Assembly (NCBI GenBank): GCA_030041195.1
Contig: JASHOI010000607.1
Span: 1 to 19,479, forward strand
Direction: 5' to 3'
Origin: Streptosporangiaceae bacterium
GTDB lineage: Bacteria; Actinomycetota; Actinomycetes; Streptosporangiales; Streptosporangiaceae
DNA: 19,479 nucleotides
This document shows, one piece after another, positions 6,483 to 12,615 of this stretch (positions are counted from its first letter, which is position 1; each line of letters starts with the position of its first letter). The position numbers were made by a program, and so were the translations under genes. Below the pieces are notes generated by a model. It was given only the letters and a program-made list of their open reading frames with translations. It had not been told where the DNA came from and searched no databases.

Positions 6483-8890
6483 CACGGCGGCCCTCCGCCG
6501 AGGGCCAGCCACACGTCGGCGGGCCTGATCGGCAGCGACAGGACCGGGCCGGCGCCCCGGGCGGCGAGCGCGTCGTTGACCGCGCTGGCGACCGCGGCCG
6601 GAGCGCCCATGTACCCGGCCTCTCCCGCCCCCTTCTGGCCCAGCGTCGTGAACGGCGACGGGGTGCAGTGCTCGGTCTCGGTGATATCCGGCACCTCGTG
6701 GATGCTGGGCAGCAGGTAGTCCATGAACGACTGGGTCAGCGGCTGGCCGTCCTCGGAGAACGCGAACTGCTCGTACAGGGCCACGCCGATGCCGTGCGCG
6801 GTCCCGCCGAACAGCATGCCCCGCACGCTCGGCGGGTTGATCACCGTGCCGCAGTCGTGCGCCAGGAAGTAGCGGTCGAGGTCCACCTCACCGGTCTCCG
6901 GGTCGACGGCGGCGAGCACGAGGTGCGCCTCGAACGAGTAGCACGGGTAGATCTGCACGGTCCCGTCCGGCCCGGCCAGGGCCCCCGACCGCGGCGTGTG
7001 CGCGACGTGCACCACCTCGAGCCCCGGCTGTTCGCCCGGGGGCATCAGGTGCTGCTTGCGCAGCGCGATATCGGCCAGTTCTGCCCACCCCAAAGACTTG
7101 CCGGAACGGGTCGCCACGGCCCCGTCCAGGTAGCCGACCTGATCGACGCCGACGCCGAGGTGGTGCGCGCCGATGCGGCACAGCTTGAGTTTCAGCTCGC
7201 TGCAGGCGCCACGGATGGCTTCGCCGAGCACGATCGTCATCCGGCTGCCGACCGGGCTCTGCGAGGGCATGCCGGTCAGCGAGTCGGCCCGCACCACCAT
7301 GATCGAATCCGGGTCGCGGCCCAGTTCCTCGGCCACCAGCGTGGCCACCATGGTCTCGTGGCCCTGACCGGCCGACGCGATCGACACGATCGCGGTGACC
7401 GCGCCATCGGCGTCCACCCGCAGCCGGCAGCCCTCGGGGAACGTGGTCTTGTCGTTGGCCGGGTTCATGACGTTCTCGAAGATCGCGTTGCCGCCGCTCG
7501 GCTCCAGGCAGGTGGCCACGCCGATCCCGGCCATTTTCCCGGCGGCGCGCAGTTCGTCCCTGCGCTGCTCCAGCGCCTGGAGCCCGGGCCGGGCCGGCGT
7601 CCCGGCGATGCCCAGGAGCTTGCCCAGCACGGCCGGGTAGTCGCCCGAGTCGTACTCGGTGCCGCTCGGGATCCGGTACGGGAACTCGTCCGGGCGGATG
7701 AAGTTGCGCCGCCGGATCGCCAGCCGGTCCATGCCGAGGCCGCGCGCTGCCGCGTCCACGGCAGACTCGATCGCGTAGTTGGTCGGCGCCTGGCCGAAGC
7801 CGCGCACGGCGACCTGGCCGGTCTTGTTCGTGGCCACCGCGGTCGCGGTGTAGCCGGCCGAGCCGATCCGGTACGGGCCCACGATCGCGCCGATGGGCTT
7901 GGCGAGCTGCAGCGGCGAGCGCCCGGGAAACGCCCCCTCGTCGTCGATGACCGCGATCTTGATGCTGGTGAAGTCCCCGTCGGCGGTGCAGGCCAGCTCG
8001 ACGTCGAAGATCCGGTCCGGGCCGTGGAAGTCACCGCCGTGCATGTTCTCCGCCCGGTCCTCGATGAGCTTGACCGGCGCGTGCAGCAGCGTGGACAGGT
8101 GCCCGGCCAGCACGGCGTGCTTGATCCCCCGCTTGACGCCGTAGCTCCCGCCCACGTCGACGTCGAAGTGCACCCGCACCTGGTTGGACGCCAGCCGCAG
8201 GGCGCGCGCGACCTGCTCGGGGAACTGCGGCATCTGCACCGACGCCCACACGTCGAGCAGCCGCGCGTCGTCGTCCCAGCAGGCCACGACGCCGAAGGTC
8301 TCCAGCGGGACCGTGGAGCTCCGGTTCCAGCGGACCCGGACCCGGGTGACCGAGTCCGCCCTGGCGAAGTCCCCGGCCACGTCCCCCCAGGTGAACTCGC
8401 GGTGCGCGAGCACGTTGCTGCCGAGCCCGGCGTGCACCAGCGGGGCGCCGTCACCGAGGGCCGCCTCGGGGTCGAGCACCACGGCGAGCGGCTCGTAGTC
8501 GACGCTGACCAGGTCGGCCGCGTCCTCGGCGATCGCGCGCGAGGATGCCAACGTCGCCGCTACCCACTCGCCCGCGTAGCGGGCCTCCTCCACGGCCAGC
8601 GGCCGCCATTGCACGGCCGGCAGGGGGAGGTACTGCCGGAGCGGCTCGGTGGCCTTCGCGAGCTCGGCGCCGGTCAGCACGCAGGCCACGCCGTCGAGTT
8701 CCAGCGCCTCGGCCGGGTCGATGGAGACGATCCTGGCGTGCGCGTGCGGGCTGGTGACGAGGCCGACGTGCAGCGTCCCCGGCGGCGTGATGTCGGCGAC
8801 GTACCGGCCGCGCCCGGTCACGAACCGGCGGTCCTCGCGGATCCGGGTGGGCCGGGAAGCCCAGCGCCGGCCGCGGTCACCGGCCGGCAT
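6482..8890 (-). CDS. Molybdenum hydroxylase large subunit, molybdopterin-binding (CoxL-like, non-CO)
   Basis: An 802-residue catalytic subunit of the xanthine oxidase family, which hydroxylates a carbon using water and a Mo-MCD cofactor. Seen in order: the N-terminal a/b hammerhead domain (TGRGRYVADITPPGTLHVG), PLETFGVVA at about 195-203, cofactor loop GGSYGVK at 247-253, active-site loop AVRGFGQ at 361-367, and KGAGEAG with the catalytic glutamate at E757. Form I CO dehydrogenases carry AYxCSFR at the active-site loop; here the cysteine position is glycine, so CO oxidation is unlikely. The loop is closer to RGFG types acting on aromatics, purines or aldehydes. The ATG at 8890 overlaps the small subunit gene by 14 nt. 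Length is normal and the frame is intact. Substrate unknown. Confidence 0.95.
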   Translation of the reverse strand: MPAGDRGRRWASRPTRIREDRRFVTGRGRYVADITPPGTLHVGLVTSPHAHARIVSIDPAEALELDGVACVLTGAELAKATEPLRQYLPLPAVQWRPLAVEEARYAGEWVAATLASSRAIAEDAADLVSVDYEPLAVVLDPEAALGDGAPLVHAGLGSNVLAHREFTWGDVAGDFARADSVTRVRVRWNRSSTVPLETFGVVACWDDDARLLDVWASVQMPQFPEQVARALRLASNQVRVHFDVDVGGSYGVKRGIKHAVLAGHLSTLLHAPVKLIEDRAENMHGGDFHGPDRIFDVELACTADGDFTSIKIAVIDDEGAFPGRSPLQLAKPIGAIVGPYRIGSAGYTATAVATNKTGQVAVRGFGQAPTNYAIESAVDAAARGLGMDRLAIRRRNFIRPDEFPYRIPSGTEYDSGDYPAVLGKLLGIAGTPARPGLQALEQRRDELRAAGKMAGIGVATCLEPSGGNAIFENVMNPANDKTTFPEGCRLRVDADGAVTAIVSIASAGQGHETMVATLVAEELGRDPDSIMVVRADSLTGMPSQSPVGSRMTIVLGEAIRGACSELKLKLCRIGAHHLGVGVDQVGYLDGAVATRSGKSLGWAELADIALRKQHLMPPGEQPGLEVVHVAHTPRSGALAGPDGTVQIYPCYSFEAHLVLAAVDPETGEVDLDRYFLAHDCGTVINPPSVRGMLFGGTAHGIGVALYEQFAFSEDGQPLTQSFMDYLLPSIHEVPDITETEHCTPSPFTTLGQKGAGEAGYMGAPAAVASAVNDALAARGAGPVLSLPIRPADVWLALGGGPP

Positions 8891-9542
8891 CTGCGGGTCC
8901 CGCAGCCGGGCAGCCCTGGAAGCGCGCTGCCAGCTCCACGGCCTCGCGGATCTGCACGTATCCGGTGCAGCGGCAGATGTTCCCGCCCAGGGCCTCGTCG
9001 ATGTCGTCGCGGCTGGGGGCGGGGTTCGCCGCGAGCAGCGCGTGCACCGCGAGCACCATGCCCGGCGTGCAGTATCCGCACTGTAACGCGTGGGCCTGGC
9101 AGAACGCTTCCTGGACCGGGCTGAGCCCGGATACCCGGCCCACCCCGCCCTCGCCGCCGGCCCCCACCCCCGCGGCGCCTACCCCAGCTGCCCCAACCCC
9201 TCCGGCCCCAACCCTTGCGGCCCCCACCCCTGCGGCCCCCACCCCTGCGGCGCCCACCCCTGCGGCGCCCACCCCCGCGGCGCCCACCCCTTCGGCGCCC
9301 ACCCCTTCGATCGTGGTGACGCTGTGCCCGTGGGCCTGAGCTGCGAGGATGATGCAGGATCGCACCGGCTCCCCGTCGAACAGCACGGTGCAGCAGCCGC
9401 AGACACCGTGCTCGCAGCCGAGATGGGTGCCAGTGAGGTGCAGCCCGTCGCGGAGCAGGTCAGCCAGGCTGGTGCGGCCGGCGGTCTCGCACACCCGGAG
9501 CTCGCCGTTGACGACGATCTCGACCCGGTGCCTGGTTCCCAC
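8877..9542 (-). CDS. Molybdenum hydroxylase 2Fe-2S small subunit (CoxS-like) with repeat linker
   Basis: A 221-residue electron-transfer subunit, about 55 residues longer than usual for CoxS. The plant-type ferredoxin domain has C43, C48, C51 and C63 (CEHGVCGCC, with an extra cysteine at position 50). The C-terminal helical domain has the second cluster at C155, C158, C190 and C192 (QCGYCTPG, ICRCTGY). Between the two domains, residues about 80-137 are a Gly/Ala/Val repeat (GVGAA units) instead of the usual short connection. All eight expected cluster cysteines are present, so the protein should be functional. The start is GTG at 9542. A GAGG lies 12 nt upstream, too far for a good ribosome site, while a TANNNT box lies 6 nt upstream, favouring a leaderless start. 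It is the first gene of the operon. Confidence 0.95.
   Translation of the reverse strand: MGTRHRVEIVVNGELRVCETAGRTSLADLLRDGLHLTGTHLGCEHGVCGCCTVLFDGEPVRSCIILAAQAHGHSVTTIEGVGAEGVGAAGVGAAGVGAAGVGAAGVGAARVGAGGVGAAGVGAAGVGAGGEGGVGRVSGLSPVQEAFCQAHALQCGYCTPGMVLAVHALLAANPAPSRDDIDEALGGNICRCTGYVQIREAVELAARFQGCPAAGPADAGR
9161..9307 (-). repeat. Ten-unit 15-nt tandem repeat inside the CoxS-like gene
   Basis: The plus strand shows ACCC(C/T) recurring at exactly 15-nt spacing at 9166, 9181, 9196, 9211, 9226, 9241, 9256, 9271, 9286 and 9301. A consensus unit is ACCCCTGCGGCGCCC. On the coding strand each unit reads Gly-Val-Gly-Ala-Ala with a few Glu, Gly and Arg variants. Units differ by point changes, so this is not a collapsed or duplicated assembly artefact of identical copies. 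Because the unit is divisible by three, the host frame is preserved. Confidence 0.95.
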
Positions 9543-9838
9543 TGACCGAAGGTACCTCTGCGGGCGTCCGCGACCAACCGGGCATCTTGCTTGTTCCGGG
9601 CAAACCCTCAGGCCATCTTGCCCTGGTTTGAAGCTGGTTTAGCTGGCATGGCCAGCGGAGATATCGTGAAGATTGTTGGGCGCCTGCAGATCCTTTGAGG
9701 CGTGAAACGTCTTAAAACATACAGAATGCGGTACCGTCCATTGCTGCCCGTGCCCGCGGGCCGGATGACCGTGCGCTGAGGGGTCAGCGACGCCGACGGT
9801 GACGCGCCGCGGCGTGCCGAGTTTTCAGGGGGCTTGCG
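9543..9838. other. Divergent intergenic region between the cox operon and the histidine kinase
   Basis: These 296 bp hold no credible gene. The part around 9620-9730 is noticeably more AT-rich than its surroundings, as expected for promoters and regulator sites. CATCTTGC occurs directly repeated at 9583-9590 and 9614-9621, 31 bp apart, and CAAACC (9601-9606) is inverted as GGTTTG (9625-9630). A TTGAGG at 9695-9700 and TACAGA at 9720-9725 could be a poor promoter for the kinase, but the 19-bp spacing is long. AGGGGG at 9827-9832 is the kinase ribosome site. Confidence 0.6.
9549..9577 (-). promoter_or_regulatory. Predicted promoter of the cox operon, leaderless type
   Basis: On the minus strand TTGGTC (9577-9572) and TACCTT (9554-9549) are separated by 17 bp, a good match to a housekeeping -35/-10 layout. 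The -10 ends 6 nt before the GTG start of the CoxS-like gene, so transcription would begin at or next to the start codon. This is prediction from spacing and consensus only. Confidence 0.45.
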
Positions 9839-11062
9839 ATGGTCACGGCCAGGCCGCAACCGGAGGGAGCGCGGGGGAGCGACCCGCAGCGCAGCCTGGA
9901 GCTCACCTGCATGAGCAACCTGCTGTCCACGAGCCAGGAGCGGGTGTACTTCAAGGACCGGCTGAGCCGGTTCCTGCTGATCAGCGAGGGCTGGATCGCC
10001 GCGTATGCCCCGGGGCGCACGGCAGACGAGCTGATCGGGAAGACGGACTTCGACGTCTTCAGCGAGCGGCACGCCACCGCCGCCTTCGAGGACGAGCAGC
10101 AGATCATCCGGACCGGCGAGCCGCTCGTCGGCAAGGTGGAGCTGGAGACCTACAGCCACCGGCCGGACGCGTGGGTGTCAACGACGAAGATGGCGCTTCG
10201 CGGCGATGACGGTGAGATCATCGGCACGTTCGGGATCTCGCGTGATGTCACGGCACAGATCCGGGCCGAGCAGGCCCTGCTCGACCAGGCTCAGCAGCTG
10301 AGCCTGCAGAACGAGCGGCTGCGCGAGCTCGACGGGATGAAGGACGAATTCATCGGCCTGGTCTCACACGAGCTCCGGACGCCGCTGACCTCGATCATCG
10401 GGTACGTCAAGCTGCTCAGGGACAAGCGCACCAGCGAGGTCAACGCCGACCAGTACGCCGAGGTCATCCAGCGGAACTCGCAGCGCCTGCTGCGCCTCGT
10501 CGAGGATCTGCTGTTCCTGTCCCAGACGCACTCGGGAACGATGGCCGTCGACCTCCGCAGCGCGGACCTCGCCGAGATCACCCAGAGCGCGGTCGAGGAG
10601 ATGCGCCCCGAGGCCGAGCGCAAGCACATTGACCTGATTTACTCGGCCACCGACGCACCCCGCCTGCCCGTCGACGCGACCCGCATCGCCCAGCTGCTCG
10701 GCAACCTGATCTCCAACGCGGTGAAGTTCACCCCGGACGGCGGGAGGGTCGAGGTCACGGTGGGAACCGACGCAGACAAGGCCGTGCTCGAGGTTGCCGA
10801 CACCGGCGTCGGCATTCCGGCCGCCGACCGGGATCGGATCTTTGACCGGTTCTTCCGGTCGGCGATAGCGACCCGGCAGGTGATTCCCGGCACCGGTCTT
10901 GGCCTGACCATCGCCAAGAACATCGTCGCCGCGCACAACGGCGCGATCACGGTGCAGAGCGAGGAGGGCCGCGGGAGCACGTTCAGGATCTTGCTTCCGC
11001 TGGAGCCGGCATCTGCCGTCGACACCCGGGACCTCGCCGCCGGCCGGGCGCGCCGAGCGTGA
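9839..11062 (+). CDS. Soluble PAS-domain sensor histidine kinase
   Basis: A 407-residue kinase with no transmembrane segment, so it senses in the cytoplasm. A PAS domain covers about residues 33-140 (RVYFKDRLSRFLLI through GTFGISRDVTAQIRAE). A short coiled-coil linker leads to the HisKA domain with phospho-acceptor H177 in SHELRTPLTSI. The ATPase domain shows an N-box (NLISNAVKFTP, N293), a G1 box (DTGVGIP near 321-327) and a G2 box (GTGLGL near 351-356). All catalytic motifs are intact. The ATG at 9839 has AGGGGG 6 nt upstream; an internal ATG at 9911 is a weaker alternative. No response regulator is encoded nearby, so it is an orphan kinase here. It is divergent from the cox operon; a regulatory link is only a possibility. 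Confidence 0.95.
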   Translation: MVTARPQPEGARGSDPQRSLELTCMSNLLSTSQERVYFKDRLSRFLLISEGWIAAYAPGRTADELIGKTDFDVFSERHATAAFEDEQQIIRTGEPLVGKVELETYSHRPDAWVSTTKMALRGDDGEIIGTFGISRDVTAQIRAEQALLDQAQQLSLQNERLRELDGMKDEFIGLVSHELRTPLTSIIGYVKLLRDKRTSEVNADQYAEVIQRNSQRLLRLVEDLLFLSQTHSGTMAVDLRSADLAEITQSAVEEMRPEAERKHIDLIYSATDAPRLPVDATRIAQLLGNLISNAVKFTPDGGRVEVTVGTDADKAVLEVADTGVGIPAADRDRIFDRFFRSAIATRQVIPGTGLGLTIAKNIVAAHNGAITVQSEEGRGSTFRILLPLEPASAVDTRDLAAGRARRA

Positions 11063-11075
11063 TGGCGTCCGTAGC

Positions 11076-11101
11076 GTAGCGCAGTAGTTACAATGTAGTG
11101 C
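11076..11101 (+). promoter_or_regulatory. Predicted promoter and operator of the toxin-antitoxin operon
   Basis: A TACAAT -10 box (11089-11094) ends 7 nt before the antitoxin ATG, so the transcript would be leaderless; no ribosome site precedes the ATG. The box is embedded in the palindrome TACA-A-TGTA (11089-11097). GTAG occurs at 11071, 11076, 11084 and 11095. No convincing -35 is seen. Ribbon-helix-helix antitoxins usually bind short repeated half-sites at their own promoter, which fits this layout. Confidence 0.45.
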
Positions 11102-11524
11102 ATGAGCACGCCTCTCTCGATCCGGTTCGATCCAGCCCTTCTGGCACGGCTGCGCCGGCGCGCGGCGGCAACGACTGGATCAACGACCTCCACGCTGGCT
11201 CAGCGGCTCATTGACGAGGGCCTTCGGATGGCCGATCACCCCGGGGTGATCTTCAAAGATGGCCCCTCTGGCCGCCGGGCTGCCCTGGCCTACGGACCGG
11301 ACGTCTGGGAAGTCATCAAGTTTCTGCGCGAAGTGGACGAGCGGGGCCCGGCCGCGCTCGAAGCAGCCGCCGAGGTCTTTGCGGTCGACGCCAGCCGGAT
11401 TGCCGCGGCGGTCAGCTATTACGGTGACTACCGGGATGAGGTCGATACCGAGATAAGCGACGCTGACGAGGCATCAGCCCGCGCCGAGGAAGCTTGGCGG
11501 GTGCAACGGCGGCTGATCTCTTGA
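11102..11524 (+). CDS. Antitoxin: ribbon-helix-helix N-terminus plus DUF433-like C-terminus
   Basis: A 140-residue acidic-tailed protein. Residues 3-45 look like a ribbon-helix-helix DNA-binding domain (PLSIRFDPALLARLRRRA, then STLAQRLIDEGLR). Residues about 47-115 resemble the DUF433 winged-helix antitoxin domain, with HPGVIFKDGPSGRRAAL at the start and RIAAAVSYYGDYRDEVD at the end. It would bind and neutralise the PIN-like toxin encoded downstream and repress the shared promoter. The ATG at 11102 lies 7 nt after a -10 box. The stop codon overlaps the toxin start as TTGA (11521-11524). The assignment rests on recognised sequence features and on the neighbour. The RHH call is fairly sure and the DUF433-like call somewhat less so. 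Confidence 0.85.
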   Translation: MSTPLSIRFDPALLARLRRRAAATTGSTTSTLAQRLIDEGLRMADHPGVIFKDGPSGRRAALAYGPDVWEVIKFLREVDERGPAALEAAAEVFAVDASRIAAAVSYYGDYRDEVDTEISDADEASARAEEAWRVQRRLIS

Positions 11525-11934
11525 GCGAACCAGCCAGCGCCGGACGGCTGGTGCTGGACGAGATGTTCTCCCCGGCCATCGCCGTCGCTCTGCGTGGCCT
11601 CGGACATGACGTGATCGCTGTCGCCGAGCGCGGCGAACTGCGGGCGATGAGCGACGTGAACCTCTTCGCCTGGGCGGTGGCCGAGGACCGGTGGGTGCTG
11701 ACCGAGAACGTCAAAGACTTCCGGCCGATCGTGCTGCGGGCACTGCAGGCCGAAGCACGCGTCACTGGGGTGCTCTTCACCAGCAACCGCGCCTTCCCCC
11801 GCTCCAGGAAGAACCCCGGCCCCCTGATCCAGGCGATCGATGCCTGGATGTGCAACGGGCCTCCGGCGGGCCCGCTCACCGAGGACTGGCTGCTCAGTCC
11901 GGCAGACCCGGCGCCGGGCTCCATGCAGCGCTAG
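11521..11934 (+). CDS. Toxin: DUF5615 PIN-like nuclease
   Basis: A 137-residue protein of the DUF5615 PIN-like family, expected to be an RNA-cleaving toxin. Family landmarks are LVLDEMFSPAIAVALRGLGHDV at the N-terminus (D13, E14), the central ERGELRAMSDVNLFAWA (D45), and VLTENVKDF (E62, D66), giving a typical acidic set for metal binding. The start chosen is TTG at 11521, overlapping the antitoxin stop by 4 nt; the conserved strand begins about nine residues later, so a GTG further in would cut it. TTG at 11494 is the alternative and would extend the overlap. The gene order antitoxin then toxin with coupled translation is the usual type II arrangement. Activity is inferred, not shown. Confidence 0.85.
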   Translation: MSEPASAGRLVLDEMFSPAIAVALRGLGHDVIAVAERGELRAMSDVNLFAWAVAEDRWVLTENVKDFRPIVLRALQAEARVTGVLFTSNRAFPRSRKNPGPLIQAIDAWMCNGPPAGPLTEDWLLSPADPAPGSMQR

Positions 11935-11943
11935 ATTGGGCCG
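11932..11943 (+). promoter_or_regulatory. Possible -10 box for a leaderless LysE/RhtB transcript
   Basis: TAGATT (11932-11937) includes the toxin stop codon and ends 6 nt before the GTG start. No -35 hexamer is recognisable at 16-18 bp upstream, so this is weak evidence. Confidence 0.3.
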
Positions 11944-12576
11944 GTGATCGGCTCATTCGCGGCGTTTGCGGGCGTGTCGGCCGTGGTCATCGTGACGCCG
12001 GGCCCGGACACGGCGGTGACGATCAGCGGCGTCCTTGGCGGCGGCCGGCGCGGCGGGATATGCACGGCGCTCGGCGTGTTCTGTGGCCAGGCGGTCTGGA
12101 CGCTCGCCGCGAGCGCCGGGATCGCGGCCCTGCTGGTGGCGTCGGAGCCGGCCTTCCTCGCCGTGAAGTACGCGGGTGCCGCCTACCTTGGCTTCCTCGG
12201 GCTGCAGGCGATCTGGGCAGCGGCCCGGCGCCGGCCGGGCCAGACCGCGGGGAACCATGGCCGTCCCGCCGCGGTGCCGCGGCCGCGCAGCGCGTGGGCT
12301 AGCTGGCGGCGGGGGCTGCTCAGCGACCTCGGCAACCCGAAGATGGCGGTGTTCTTCACCAGCCTGCTGCCGCAGTTCGGCTCCCACTTCGCCGCGCTGG
12401 CCCTGCTCGGGCTCGTGTTCTGCGCGATGACGTTCGCCTGGCTCTGCTGCTACACGCTGGCCGTGGCGCGGATGGGCGGGCTGCTGAGCCGGACCCGGGT
12501 CCGGCGGGCCCTCGATGCCGTGACCGGCACCGTGCTGATCGCGCTCGGCATACGCCTCGCGACCGAGCGGGCCTGA
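11944..12576 (+). CDS. LysE/RhtB-family amino acid or metabolite exporter
   Basis: A 210-residue inner-membrane protein with about six hydrophobic segments. The family motif VTPGPDTAVTISGVLGGGRRGG lies near residues 16-37, and LGNPKMAVFFTSLLPQF lies at the start of the C-terminal half. Members export amino acids or related small molecules by proton exchange. The start is GTG at 11944. No ribosome site is visible, but TAGATT (11932-11937) ends 6 nt before the GTG, so a leaderless transcript is plausible even though the toxin stop is only 9 nt upstream. The gene ends facing the convergent ATPase gene. Substrate unknown. Confidence 0.93.
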   Translation: MIGSFAAFAGVSAVVIVTPGPDTAVTISGVLGGGRRGGICTALGVFCGQAVWTLAASAGIAALLVASEPAFLAVKYAGAAYLGFLGLQAIWAAARRRPGQTAGNHGRPAAVPRPRSAWASWRRGLLSDLGNPKMAVFFTSLLPQFGSHFAALALLGLVFCAMTFAWLCCYTLAVARMGGLLSRTRVRRALDAVTGTVLIALGIRLATERA

Positions 12577-12585
12577 CGGCGCTGA

Positions 12586-12615
12586 CGCCGGCTACGAGGC
12601 GGGCCGTAGCCGGCG
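12586..12615. terminator. Bidirectional hairpin between convergent genes
   Basis: CGCCGGCTACG (12586-12596) and CGTAGCCGGCG (12605-12615) form a perfect 11-bp inverted repeat with an 8-nt loop, placed between the LysE stop (12576) and the ATPase stop (12592-12594). The ATPase stop codon is inside the stem. No T-run follows on either strand, as is common for actinobacterial hairpin terminators. It could serve both transcripts. Confidence 0.7.

Noticed and set aside
6482..8890. Form I carbon monoxide dehydrogenase
   Set aside because: The AYxCSFR active-site loop with its cysteine is absent; the loop reads AVRGFGQ.
6668..9124. An 818-residue plus-strand frame opposite the large hydroxylase subunit
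   Set aside because: It lacks any recognisable domain and is rich in Arg, His and Gly; the minus strand encodes an intact CoxL-like protein.
9161..9307. CRISPR array
   Set aside because: The units are 15 nt, contiguous and without spacers, and they lie inside a coding frame.
9601..9630. CAAACC/GGTTTG inverted repeat as a terminator
   Set aside because: The stem is only 6 bp with an 18-nt loop, there is no T-run, and it lies between divergent genes where no transcript should end.
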